Assembly: GCA_019321725.1 (NCBI GenBank)
Contig: CM033107.1
Coordinates: 15,739,445 to 15,803,444, forward strand
Length of the DNA: 64,000 bases
From: Paulownia fortunei
Lineage: Eukaryota > Streptophyta > Magnoliopsida > Lamiales > Paulowniaceae
Direction: 5' to 3'
Of the stretch, positions 48,201 through 60,742 are shown piece by piece. Each line of letters opens with the position of its first letter. The stretch's first letter is position 1. The notes under the pieces were generated by a model, which was not told the DNA's origin, did no database searches, and saw only the letters and a program-made list of their open reading frames with translations. The translations under genes and the position numbers were made by a program.

Positions 48201-49620
48201 CCCGAATAATTGACACTTCAATAAGGATCGGATGGTGTTGTTATTCAATGTTCATAATACTCACAAAATATCCCTCACATCTACTATCTAATAATCTTTG
48301 TGCTTTTAATACTGATAAAATTGGGAATTTGGAATATTTTACAATTTCAATAAAGGTGAACAATTTCTCTCCAGGAGGTTGAAAAGTCACTTCCTTTCTC
48401 TAACAATCCATAGTAGCACAATACTTTGACAACCAATCCATACCTAAATTCATACCATAGTCATTCATGGCCAATACAATTAATCAGCGCAGAGTTCTTT
48501 ATTTTCAATGGGAATAGCACAATCTAATAAAACATGGTTAGTTTGCTTTGAATCTCTAGAAGGAATTATCACATTGTAACTGACATCAACAATATCAGGT
48601 ACTCTACAAGCCTCTTCACATACTCAGTGGATATAAATTAGTGTATAGCTCTAGAATCAAACAATACAAATGCTAGAATACCAAAGATAAAGAATTTACC
48701 TATTACCACTGATGGATTCGCCTCATCATCTAATTTAGTGATGGTAAAAACTCTAGCTGGCATTTTTCATTATCTTGTTGGATTTGGATTATCTAGACAT
48801 GCTCTAGCAATATGTATGACCTTCCCACACATAAAGCAGGTTCTAGTCTCTGTAGGGCAGACTCCATTGTGCTGACCACCACATTTAGGGCAAGAAGATT
48901 GTGACATTGGTGCTTTGCCTTGATCAATCTTTGTATGTTTAATCGGATCCCACTGTTGTTGACATTGTCTTGGTTGGAATTTAGATTTTTGATTCTGCAT
49001 TTCATATAGTCTCTTCTTTTCATTTGCAAGCCATTGTTGCCCTTGTCCTTGCCTAAATTGGCATCGAATCTCCTGAACACAGGAAATTCTAAGTTTAGCT
49101 TGTTCTTCCACTAATGCTCTCTCAGCAATTTATGAGTATGTCACTCCTTCAATTTCTGCCATATTCACATCTCTATATAGCTCTAGTCTCAAGCCTTCAT
49201 GAAATCTTTCAAATTTCAATATATTAGTGTTGACCATATGTGTGGCAAATCTGGACAACTGTCTAAATTTACGAATATATTCTCCAACTGTCATAGTTCT
49301 CTACCATAGCTGTATAAATTCATTCATCTTCATTACATGAACTAGAGCTGTGAAGTATTTATTTCGAAACAAATCTTTGAATCTATCCCAAGTCATGACA
49401 GTGGTGTCTTCAATGCTTCTCATTGTATCCCACCAATGTCCAGCACTACCTCGAAGCATAAAGGTAGCACACATCACTTCCTCTCCTGGGGTTCTGGCTC
49501 CACTATTACTTTCACCCCTTGTTCTCACCATGACTGCAATACTATTTTTTATAATATTTTTTTATAACAATATAATTCATAAAATATATATAGTGTATTA
49601 TAACATCAAATAAAACTTAC
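45294..49620 (-). pseudogene. Tekay gag-pol, copy 1 of the tandem
   Basis: From right to left: gag start MVRTRGESNSG (49531) fused directly to EEVMCATFMLRGSAGHWWD, so about 70 residues are missing; zinc knuckle near 48810-48850 (CFMCGKVIHIARAC); protease remnant (48400-48760); RT (48216-47190, with [15 protein letters not shown] and [20 protein letters not shown]). At about 47665 the RT catalytic box reads FIDNIL, one Asp changed to Asn. RNase H (47205-46850), integrase (46740-45650) and a chromodomain trace (about 45480) follow. Stops are frequent throughout. Confidence 0.88.
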
Positions 49621-49686
49621 TGGCATGGTTGTGCTCTACAAGTTCTAAGATCATGTACATGAAAAGTCTAAAGAATCAAGACCTGA

Positions 49687-49698
49687 GCTCTAATACAA
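49687..49698 (-). other. Decayed PBS, tandem copy 1
   Basis: GCTCTAATACAA matches GCTCTGATACCA at 10 of 12 bases and lies 3 bases from the LTR start TGTCACAACC at 49702. Confidence 0.75.
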
Positions 49699-49701
49699 CT
49701 T

Positions 49702-50443
49702 TGTCACAACCTCCCAAAAAATTATATACATACAGAGCAACAACCTGTGCAACATAGTTTGTGCATGTATACATGTGTATAAATTTTTTTTCTAGTTAGT
49801 TAGTTTGACAAAACACTGATAAAAGTAAAGTGCTTTCACATCATGTAATACTGTATATACATAATAGTTATTGAACAATAACAAGGTCTATCAAAATTAT
49901 CACAAACTCGGACTCATTTACAATGGAATTTTGAAAGTGATATATAGGATAAAGTCACTAATATAATATAATAGACTGTAAAATCAAAAGCACGGCCCAT
50001 AAAATAGTCCAACAGGTTGTCATCTATGTACGCTGATCTTTGAAAGCTTGTAGGAGCTCCACTACCAGCCCAGTAAACTAGAGGTCTCAAGTCTCACCAT
50101 GCTTACCTACAATGCACGAACTACATGAGCTAACGCTTAATAAGTCAAAGTTATGCATGCCAAGAATATGATATAAAATCTCATGCAACTCATCTCTAAG
50201 ATACAATACTAGAACTGTGTCATATTTGAGTATTCATAAATCAAAGAGTTTTTATTCAAAATCACTTTATTTTATAGGGCCTTTAGTCCACCTACTACGC
50301 ACCAGAAAGAGCTTCGCATAATATTAATAATCAAATGGCCAATAACAGATTGATACAGTTAAGTGGACCATCCTTCTATGACCCCTAGGGGTATACCCTT
50401 GTCTTTCCATGTGATCACCCGAGAAGTGTCCCACCCATGGTAT
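49702..50443 (-). repeat. Middle LTR remnant of double Tekay
   Basis: It begins TGTCACAACCTCCC and follows the left and right LTRs until CCCACCCATGGTAT, where it passes directly into integrase sequence (TTAGGCCCAAATGCTTC). The remaining ~2.1 kb of LTR is deleted. Confidence 0.88.
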
Positions 50444-53400
50444 TTAGGCCCAAATGCTTCTTTTCACCAATCTCATCCCAATGAACTGGAGATCCACATT
50501 TTCTACCGCATAATGCTTTATAAGGGGGCTATTCCAGTATTGGACTGATAGCTGTTATTATAAGAGAACTCCACTACAGGTAAAAATTTGCTCCATTGAC
50601 CATGAAAATCCAATACACAATCTCTAAACATATCTTCCAATGTTTGTATTGTTTGCTCTGATTGTCCATCAGTCTGGGATGGTATGCAGTACTGAAAGAT
50701 AATTGTATTCTCAATGCCTTATGTAAACTCCTCTAGAACATAGACAAAAACCTTGAATCTCAATCAGAAATAATAGAAAGTGGTACACTATTAAGTCTAA
50801 CCACGTCTTATATATATATATATATATCTGTGCATAATGGTTCATGGAATAGGTGGAAAAAATTAAAAGAAAGTGAGCAGATTTAGTTAACCTATCAATG
50901 GTAACCTAAATAGTGTCATGACCTCTAACTGTTATGGGTAATCCCGACACAAAATCCATAGTAATTCTTTATATTTCCATTCTAGAATAAATAAAGGTTG
51001 CAAGGTTCCTGCTGGTCTTTGATGTTCTATTTTATTTGATGACATGTTAAATATTGTTCTACAAATTGAGCAACATCTCTTTTCATACCTGGCCACCAGT
51101 AATACGTTATCAAATCTCTATACAATTTAGTAGCTCCTAGATGCACTGAATATGGCGTTGAATGTGCCTTTGCCAAAATATCTTCTTGAGTATTGTGTAC
51201 ATTTGGTACATATAGTCTCTTTTGGAATCGCAAAATACCATTCTCTGACATCTGAAAATCAAAACTTTCCTGAAGTAATATCTTTCATCATTTTACTAAC
51301 ATATTCATCAACTTGTTGTCCCTATTGAATTCTATTAATCAAAGTCAATTGGAGTGTCAAAGCTGCAAATTTGGCCTCTACTAATCCTTGTTGTACAATC
51401 TCTGCATCCATTTTTCGTAGCTCTATTAACTCTGGTTTCTAAGTCAAAGCTATAGCTGTGATATTTTGTGTTGATTTCCAACTCAATGCATCAGCCACAA
51501 TAATAGCCTTGCCAGGATGATAGTTGATAACACAGTCATAATCTTTCACCAACTCAAATCATCTTTATTGTTGCATATTTAACTCTTTTTGGGTGAAGAA
51601 ATATTTTAAGCTCTTATAATCAGTCTATATCTCACATCGTTCACCATACAAATAATGTCTCCATATATTAAGTGCAAACACCTCTACAACAATATCTAAA
51701 TCATGTGTAGGATAATTCCTTTTGTACTCTTTAAGCTGTCAAGATACATATGCAACTAATTTACCATTTTGCATCAATACACATCCCAACCCATTTTTCG
51801 AAGCATCACTATAGACCACAAAGCCTCCAGTATGTGATGGAATAGAAAGAATATGAGCTGAAGTTAACCTCTTCTTCAATTCCTGAAAACTTTTCACATA
51901 AGCATCTATCCATCTAAATATCACATATTTTCTAGTTAATTGTGTTAAAGGAGAAGCTATCTTGGAGAATCCCTACACAAATCTATGGTAATATCCAACT
52001 AAACCCAGAAAACTTCGTACTTCTGAAGGATTAATAGCTTCTACTTTACTTGGATCTATAGATATTCCCCATCTTGATATTACATGTCCCAGAAATACCA
52101 CTCGATCTAACCAAAATTCATATTTGTTAAATTTAGCATATAGATGCTTTTCCTTCAGAACCTCTAAAACCATTCTCAGATGTTCACCATGCTCTTCTTC
52201 TGTGCTAGAGTAAATCAAGATATCATCAATAAACATAATAACAAATCTATCAACAAAATTTGTAAATACCCAATTCATCAAATCCATTCAAGCTACTTGA
52301 GCATTTGTCAACCTAAACAGCATCACCAAAAATTCATAATATCCATATCTCATGCTAAATGTTGTCTTAGTGATATCATTCTCTTTTATTTTCAGTTGAT
52401 GGTACCCAGATCGCAAATCAATTTTTGAAAATATAGATGCACCTTGTAGTTGATCAAATAAATCTTCTATTCTACGCAAATGATACTTATTCTTGATTGT
52501 AACTTTATTTAACTCTCTATAGTCTATACATAGTCGCATTGTACGATCCTTCTTACATACAAATAGAACTGGTGCACCCCATGGTGAAAAGCTGGGTCTA
52601 ATAAAATCTTTATCCAATAATTCCTATATTTATATATCCAATTCTTTCAAATTCAGCTGGTGCCATTCGGTATGGAGCTTTAGATATTAGAGATGTTCTT
52701 GGATTTAGTTCAATGACAAACTTTATCTCACGATCTAGTGGTAATCCAAGAAGATCATCAGGAAATACTTATGGATACTCCCGAACAATTCATTAAGGAT
52801 CAGATGGTGTTGTTTTTCAATACTCATAAGACTCACCAAATATCCTCCACAACCACTATCCAATAATCTTTGTGCTTTCAATGCTGATATAATTTGGAAT
52901 TTAGAGCTTTTTATAATTCCAATAAAGCTTAACGGTTCCTCTTCAGGAGTTGAAAAGTCACTGTCTTTCTCTAACAATCTATAGTAGCATTATACTTTGA
53001 CAACCAATTTATACCCAAAATCATATCATAGTCATTCATACCCAATATAATTAAATCAATGTAGAGTTCTCTATTTTCAATGGAAATAACACAATCTCTT
53101 AAAACATGGTTAGTTTATTTTGAATCTCCAGAAGGAATTATCACATTATAAGTGACCTCAATAATATCAGGTACTCTACCTAGCCTCTTCACATATTCAG
53201 TGGATATAAATGAGTGTGTAGCTCTAGAATCAAACAATACAAATGTTGGAATACAAAAGATAGAGAATTTACCTACCAATGATAGGTTCACCTTAGAATC
53301 TGATCTAGTGATGGTAAAGACTCTAGCTGGCACTTTATTTTGTCCTATTAGATTTGGATTATCTGGGCATGCTCTAGCAATATATCCAATGTTCCCACAC

Positions 53401-54390
53401 ATAAAGCAGGTTCTAGTCTTTATAGGGCAGACTCCACTGTGCTAACCATTATATTTAAGGCAAGAAGATTATGAGATTGGTGCTTTGTCTTGATCAATCT
53501 TTATATGCTTACTTTGATCCCACTGTTGTTGCCCTTGTCTTGGTTGGAATTTAGATTTTTGATTATGTATTTGAAATGGTCTCTTTTTTTCATTTCCAAC
53601 CCATCGTTGCCCCTATCCTTGCTTAAATTGGTGTCAAGTCTCCTGAGCATGGGAAATTCTAAATTCAACTTGTTCTGCCACTAAAGCTCTCTCAGCAATT
53701 TGTTAGTATATCACTCCTTGGATTCTTGCCATATTCACATCTCTATGTAGCTTTGGTCTGAAGCCTTCAAGAAATCTTTCAACTTTTAATGCATCAGTGT
53801 TGACCATATGTGTGGTAAATCTAGATAGCTGTTTAAATTTATGTATGTATTCTCCAACTGTCATACTTCCCTACCATAGCTGTATAAATTCATTCATCTT
53901 CATTACATGAACTGGAGCTATGAAGTATTTATTTTGAAACAACTCTTTGAATCTATCCCAAGTCATGACGGTGGTGTCTTCGATGCTCCTCATTATATCC
54001 CACCAATGTTCAGCATTACCTCGAAGCATAAAGGATGCACACATCACTTTCCCTTCTTCTGAAAACTCTATTATACTAAAACATGTTTTCTAGAGTTCTC
54101 ATCTGCACCTATAGGATCTAATGCATCCTCAAACACCAGCAGGTTTAGTTTTCTGAATCTTTCTCCTACTATCTCCACATGTTCTACTCGAGGTTATGGT
54201 TGAACCATTTCAACCCTTGGTTGTCCACCCATATCCCTCTGTTGGATAAGTTACTGAATTTGTTCTGATTATCGTTCAACAAGCTCTATAAGTCGATTAA
54301 CTATAACGTCACAATCATTATTCGAAATAGGTGTCTCATTTTCTAAGGTTCTGGCCCTCTACTACTTTCACCCCTTGTTCTTACCATGAC
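50443..54390 (-). pseudogene. Tekay gag-pol, copy 2 of the tandem
   Basis: From right to left: gag (54390-53460, with several stops), zinc knuckle and protease (53402-53115, LFDSRATHSF, where Gly of the catalytic DSG is Arg), RT (52617-51973, [20 protein letters not shown] and an intact FIDDILIYS near 52225), RNase H (51924-51480), integrase (51251 down to 50443). The pol 3' end and chromodomain are missing because of the deletion at 50443. Confidence 0.88.
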
Positions 54391-54535
54391 TGCAATACCA
54401 TTTTTTTATAACAAATGACCAATATAATTCATGAAATATATGATGCATTAAAACATAAAACAGAACTTATTGCATAACTGTGCTCCACAAGTTCCAAGAT
54501 CATGTACATTGGAAGTCTACAGAATTAAGACTTGG

Positions 54536-54547
54536 GCTCTGATACCA
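54536..54547 (-). other. PBS, tandem copy 2
   Basis: GCTCTGATACCA, a perfect reverse complement of TGGTATCAGAGC, 3 bases from the LTR at 54551. It would pair with initiator-methionine tRNA. Confidence 0.9.
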
Positions 54548-54550
54548 CTC

Positions 54551-57445
54551 TGTCACAAACTCTCAAAAATATATATACATATATAGAAACAACCTGTGCA
54601 ACATAGTTTGTGCATGTATGCGTGTGTATAACTTTTTTTTTTCAGCTAGTTAGTCTGATAAAATACTAATAAAAGTAAAGTGTTTTCATATCCTCTAATA
54701 CTGTATATATATAGATAGTTATTTGAACAATGACAAGGTTTATCAAAATCATCACAAACTCAAACTCATTTATAATGGAGTTGTGAAAGTAATATATAGG
54801 ATAAAGTCACCAATATAATACAATAGACTAAAAAATCAAAAGCACAATCCACAAAATAGCCCAACAGGTCGTCATCCAAGTACATTGATCTTTGAAAGTC
54901 TCTAGGAACTCCACCGCTAGCCCAGTACACCAGAGGTCTCAAGTCTCACCATTATCACCTACAATGCATGAACTACATGAGCTAATGCTCAATAAGTAAA
55001 ATCATGCATGCCAAGAGTATGATATAAAATCTCATGCAACTTATCTCTACCATACTACAACTGTGTTATATTTGAGTACTCATAAATCCAAGAGTTTTTA
55101 TTCAAAATCACTTTATTTTATAGGGCCCTTGGCCCACCTACTATACATTGGAAAGAGCTCCGCATAATATCAATAATCAAATAGCCAATAATGGATCGAT
55201 ACGATCGAGTGGACCATCCTCCGTGACCCCCAGAGGTACACCACCTGCCTTTCCCTATGATCACCTGAGAAGTATCCCATCTGCAACATCAATCATAACA
55301 AAGGCACAGTCAAGTGGACCATCCTCTCGCGATCACCAAAGGTCTACCCCTTATCTTCCCTTGTGATCCACCGAGAAGTATCCCACTTGCGGTACATAAA
55401 ATATCACATAAGAAGGCCTCACATGCCTCGGTGCACTTGTAGTGGCCAATAGATATTTTTTTTGCATGAAAATCATTTCTCAAATCATATCGTGCAAGCA
55501 AGAACATCAACTATAGTCGTATGCCAAGCATGCACATACAAACGCTCATGAATGGTGTATTCAATATGAAATGCAAGTCATCTTGATCCCAACATGTTTC
55601 AAGAATCATAAGCCTCTTGAGGTACAAAATATACTTGTCATTCAATTAATTAAAATATCATCAACATATTAGGTATGAATATTTCAAGACGTACTATGTT
55701 CACGCATTGTAGTTACAAATGGATCTTTACTTACCTTTCACTTGGTTGGTGGCTTAGTTAAAATTTATTTAGTGTTCCTCTCCAACCTTAGATGTAAAAT
55801 AGCCTGTAATATTACCCAACATCAAGCACCATTCGCAATTTGGCATGTTGAAAGCACAAATTCTCATACTAAGACCATAAACACCAAGCTATCTAGGTAA
55901 AAATCAAACTTTTACAAACTAGAACCCAATATAGTCCCTAAAATACCTTAATTTCTCATCTTAGTTACATGTAAATATCATTTAATTGAAGTATCATAAC
56001 TCTAATAGCATGTACCTAATTGTTAGAACTGAATAGCAACATGTTTAGGCTAAAATATGCTAAGTTATCAAATGGGACAGATTCACATTTTCATATTTTC
56101 TTGTTATCCAATTTAGTTGCATGATAATTTTGACATTCTTAAGCATATCCAATCAATCCAAAAATTTTACCACACTAAGATAATATGTACAAAATTGTAA
56201 CCATATTATAAAATTTCCAAAACTCATTGATTTACCTCAGCAAAACCAGACCCCTTATCACAGCACAAAAACTGCAAGTTCTATCATAATAGTTTTGAGT
56301 GTCTCTTCAAATATCAAACCATATTTCAATTTCTAACATCTCCAAACTTACATAAATCACCTAAACTCATATATAAACACATATATGATAAAATATATAG
56401 GTTTTAATCAAGTTATTATACATATATAAAGCTTTAAAGACCAAAATCAGCAAGTAGACAGTTTATGTCCCTAGTGATTTCTATTGTGGTTTTGCAACTA
56501 AAAATCCTTCTTTTGTGAATTATAAGACTATAAATAACATACTAACATGATTATGAACAATAATATAAGCTTTATAAATTGTAAACCCTCAAAAAATTCA
56601 AGAACTAAAATCAAAAGCATGAGTTAAGCACACCTATACATAATTTTAAGCTTCTACTTGCTCCTCCTTACTTCCCTTTGCTTCCTTCACTTTTTTATTT
56701 ACTTGGAATCACTTGAGAGAAACTTATAAAATTTAATATGGAGGTTTGGAAGGTGAAATATCTTAGAAAATGGTTTTTTATCGTGGTTCAATGATAGAAA
56801 TGGAAAAAGCTTGAGGTGGCAAAGCTTGAGGTGTCAAGAGATGGTTCAAATCTGATATTATACACACCTTATACGGCTCTAATATTGTGTTTCTCAATAT
56901 TTATTTATCTATTTACAACCTATTTTAATTTTCATATGATTGGATAATCAATTCTACTATAATTTCTTAACCGTTCATTCGATCTCCAAACCGATTGTCA
57001 TCCAAATCTTAAATGATTGTCTAGTTTGCATTTCTAAAATCAAATGCACATATGGACCTTGTAATATAATACTTAAATCAAATTATATCATGTTCATTAT
57101 CTAAAGTATGTTAATTTATGGATGTATACTTTTAAAACACCTTGATCTAATTGAATCGAATCATATAAGCTTACTAGTAACACCTAACACATCCAAAATT
57201 ATAACATATAACCCATGAATATCCAATATATTGACCAATCTATTCTTTTTCTTATCTAAATATAGAATTACTTAATTAGGTTATAAAATCTCAACCATTA
57301 ATATCACATGATAGCATTAGAGGTCTAACGATTAAGAATGATATTTAAGATGCCATGTAAATGTTAAATGCAAATTAGCATATAAGTAGCTCGTAATGCA
57401 TGAATTATATTGGTCAACTGAGTAGTGTGAGGCTTGGATAATAAA
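54551..57445 (-). repeat. Right (5') LTR of double Tekay (2895 bp)
   Basis: It opens TGTCACAAACTCTC and closes GAGGCTTGGATAATAAA, a decayed GGGTATTACA. It carries the candidate exon at 55735-55803 and both arms of the long-range inverted repeat. Confidence 0.9.
55735..55803 (-). other. Candidate LTR internal exon (69 nt)
   Basis: On the minus strand it is preceded by GGTAATATTACAG and followed by GTAAGTAAAG, the same borders as in the other LTRs. Confidence 0.38.
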
Positions 57446-57940
57446 GTTTACCCCCTAGGTTATGGCGAACCTAACACTATTTTGGGGAAACCAAGTTTTT
57501 GTTATTGTTGTCTGGGAGTGTGTTTTTTGTGTGATATCAAAGTTGATTGTCTAATTATAGTTTGACCATTTATATTTGTTTTATTTTTATTTTATTATTT
57601 CTTTTTTGTTTTCTTTGTTTCATTTATTTATTTTTGTTCAAGTTAGTTTGAGGGTTTTTATTTTTCATTGTAGGTGTTGTTGGTGCATGACCTAGTCATC
57701 TACATGGGATCTTGAGCCATACGATCCGAAAATAGAGAGAACTCTTCATTTGTTGATAAGAAAAGTAAAAGAGCAAAGTATAGCTAACAACGAGCGAGAT
57801 GTGGAGAATAGATCATTATTCGTCTATGATAAGCCTTCGGTCAACATGACTAATTCGAGTATTAGGAGGGCGGTAATATAAGCAAACACTTTTGAGATTA
57901 AACAACAATTATTCAAATGACACAAACTTTGGTGCTGTTT

Positions 57941-57984
57941 GGTGGTTCGGCTAATGACGGCCCCATTTCATTAGCCGAACCACC
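57941..57984. repeat. Perfect 17-bp inverted repeat in Athila gag
   Basis: GGTGGTTCGGCTAATGA (57941-57957), a 10-base spacer, then TCATTAGCCGAACCACC (57968-57984). The left arm belongs to gag (FGGSAND); the right arm is its exact inverted copy, so it looks like a templated insertion. Confidence 0.95.
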
Positions 57985-57985
57985 G

Positions 57986-58031
57986 ATGACACTTTTAAGC
58001 ATAATAGAATGACACTTTTAAGCATAATAGA
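57986..58031 (+). repeat. 23-bp tandem duplication in Athila gag
   Basis: Two identical units, each ATGACACTTTTAAGCATAAT plus AGA, at 57986-58008 and 58009-58031, directly beside the inverted repeat. Confidence 0.95.
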
Positions 58032-58408
58032 ATGACCAACGATGCCATTAGATTGAGATTGTTTCCATTTTCTTTGAAAGATAAAGCAAATAGTTGGCTT
58101 AATTCATTGCATATAGGATCAATCACCACATGGGAGGACATGACACAAACATTCCTTGCAAAATATTTTCCACTTTCCAAAATAGCAAAAATGAGGAACA
58201 ACATGACCACATCTGTACAATTTGAGTTGGAGTCCTTGTATGAAGGTTGGGAGAGGTTCAAGGACTTATTAAGGAGATGTCCGCACCATGGTTTACCCAC
58301 ATGGCTTCAAGTGAAAATATTCTATAATTGCATATCCCTTACCAACTAAGCTATGATAGATGCAGCAGCAGGAGGTGCAATCATGAAAAAAACTCCAGAT
58401 GAAGCATA

Positions 58409-59140
58409 TGTTGGGTTCGCTATAATTGTAGGGGCATATACAATGGAAAATTAAAAGATATCAAACATAAATATATATATCCCCTCGATTTGAAAGTGAT
58501 TGTAACGATCAGTATCATTTTAATTGTATACTAATCTGGATCAGGCAAATATTTTTGTCTTTTAATCGAATTGATGGATCAAGAACAAACTTTCAAGAAT
58601 AACAAAGAGTGATTCTTTAAGTTCTTGAAACTTGAATATAAAGAAAATATCAAGAAACTAGTTTTCTTCTAAAGAACAAAAAAATCAAGATTTCAAGAAA
58701 ACATTTTTTTCTTTTTCTTTCTTTTCTTTCTTTTCTTGGAGAGAAAAATAGAAGACTTAACAAAATAATTTTTGCTTATTATTGATAGCTAATTTTCGGC
58801 CATCCCTATTTATAGTGGCTGAAATTTTGCTCCTACTCGAACTCTTGGAAAATTTATCAATTTTAAACTATTTCAAAATTTTATCTTGGAAAGATACAAA
58901 TATTCCAATAACTCTTCTATTTTTCTCTTTCCTATGTATGTGGACTTATTTGAGACTACATTAATCATCAAAATTATCTATATACATTCTTGATATTAAT
59001 TTAAACTCTTCAAATAATTATCAAGATAGATATATATCAAATATATATATACCATAAATATATTTATATATTAAATAAATCTTAGTGGCCGATTTTTATC
59101 CAATAAAAATTGATCACTATATTTATTTATTTATAAATAT
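58409..59140 (-). repeat. Copia LTR fragment, U5-end part
   Basis: It opens TGTTGGGTTCGC and on the minus strand ends GCGAACCCAACA, as the LTR at 3219 does. It includes a TATAAATAGGG-like word (near 58800, minus strand). The inner boundary with the opposed fragment is approximate. Confidence 0.65.
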
Positions 59141-60676
59141 GTTAATTTGACTAGGAATGGGATCATAATTATTAAGTCAATTAGGATTTTGACTAATAAT
59201 CAATGCCCTATACTTAATTAGGAGATCAGTTAATGAAAGGACTGGACTTGCATGGTACTCGTAACAAAAATAAGTTCGTTTGCTAATTCATATAAGACTA
59301 GATAGTCAACATGCACTGGTAGATGCTTTTCTTGACATGTGAGGTTCATAGAATTAAAGAGTTAATTCCAAGATGAATTATTTAATTGGATTAATTACTT
59401 AGAATATATTTTTATATATTCACTAAGTTGTAATAGTTGAAAGTCAACTGCTAGCTTAGTTATGAAACAAATGAGTCACACAAAATCGGAATGGTCCACT
59501 TCTATTTTGAATATAATTCAGAACTTGGATTGAGTTAATTAATGAAGATTAATTAATTTGAGCTAGAATTGATTTAAGGAGTTAAATTAATTCATCCAAT
59601 TAAATAATAGGATTATTTAATTAGACCTAAGAAATATTAGGGACTCTCTCGGAGTAAATTAATTAATTAATTGGATCAATTAATTAATTACCTTTAAATT
59701 AATTTATGGGTTAAATTAAATAATGAGATTATTAAATTAGGCCTAATTTAAGTAGGTGGCCATGTGGAACCAATTTATTAGTTGATTAGATGAATTAATT
59801 AAGTTAGGCTTCACCTTAATTGATGTTAATGCATTCATAAGAGAAACCTATTACAAGTCATTAATTCGAGAATTAAAGACTCTTTGTCTTTGAAGGAAGC
59901 AATTATGATTTTATGTCTTATAAGGAAACAAATCAAGGACTCCTATTTTTTTATAAAAGGGATAAAATGAGAAGGAAAGATGTAGAGATAAGCTTGAATA
60001 GGGGTAAAAACATAATTGAACTAGGATTAAGCCTTCTTGTATATAAATATACAAGAAGGAGATGAATTTTGTGGGTTTTGAACAAATAAAATTCGTCATC
60101 CCTTCTCTCTCTCTTTTTCTCTCTTTTTTTCACAAAAATATTATTTTGTTTATCAAAGGTTCATACTTTTGATACTTTGATTTAGTTCTTAATCAATATT
60201 GGAATTAAATCAGCAATCCCAAATTCTAGACTAGAAATAAAAGATCACAATTCACTAGCAAGGATTGTTGATCTGTGGACTTGCCCGAGGTGTGGATACC
60301 AGTAGACGGACGATGCTTGGCGTCCTTAGCGAAATAATTTCTAATTAAAGCTGAAGTTTTAAGAATATCTTGGAAGTTCCTACAAGTAGTTCATGAGGAG
60401 AACAACAATTTGAATTGCTTCACACCCTATTTCAGCCAGAATGCTCAGTAAAGTTTCTTTATGAGGAGGGCAACAATTTAAATTGCTTCACACCCTACTT
60501 TAGTCGGAGTGCTCAGTAAGTATATTCGCGAAACGTTTATTTTTGATTAAACAAAATATCCTGGTGTGAACTAATTAATCGTATTGAACCCGAGATTGCA
60601 TGCTTTATTTTTATGCTTGTTTTTAGATTTATATATTTTCGCTGCATCCACATCCCGTAATTTTGACAACCCAACA
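59141..60676 (+). repeat. Copia LTR fragment, opposed orientation
   Basis: 59150-59350 matches 2665-2880 of the first copia LTR (ATTAAGTCA, CTTAATTAGGAGATCAGTTAA, GCATGGTACTCG, AGACTAGATAGTC). 60270-60330 matches the GTGGATACC...GTCCTTAG part, and it ends GACAACCCAACA. The LTR start is missing. Confidence 0.8.
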
Positions 60677-60742
60677 TATCCCTACCGCATAGCAAGTATC
60701 AGGCCCTGTACATAACATGGCGTACATAAGGCTAGTTATTGA
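60677..60742 (-). pseudogene. Copia pol fragment, left piece
   Basis: On the minus strand it reads ITSLMYAMLCTGPDTCYAVG, the RT/RNase H joint of copia pol. It continues the piece at 63637-64000 once the solo LTR is removed, with ATTGA duplicated at the break. Confidence 0.82.

Larger units (their letters stand above)
43401..57445 (-). mobile_element. Double Tekay element, subfamily B (LTR-int-partial LTR-int-LTR)
   Basis: Two minus-strand internal regions share a middle LTR remnant. The order in + coordinates is: LTR 43401-45293, internal 45294-49701, LTR part 49702-50443, internal 50443-54550, LTR 54551-57445. Both PBS sites are seen next to the correct LTR ends. No matching 5-bp flanks are visible (AGCTC and GTTTA). 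Such tandems arise by unequal recombination between LTRs, here followed by deletion of most of the middle LTR and of the second element's pol 3' end. Confidence 0.88.
57446..58408 (+). pseudogene. Athila-type gag 5' fragment with leader
   Basis: The leader has CCCCCTAGGTTATGGCGAACC and a T-rich stretch ending TTTCATTGTAGGTG, in the style of Athila leaders. A gag start with DLEPYDPKIERTL is followed, after rearranged sequence (57900-58031), by the gag core at 58032-58349 (DAIRLRLFPFSLKDKANSWL, ESLYEGWERFKDLLRRCPHH, GLPTWLQVKIFYN) and MIDAAAGGAIMKKTPDEAY. This is capsid protein sequence. The frame is broken by stops and is cut by a copia LTR fragment at 58409. Confidence 0.88.
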
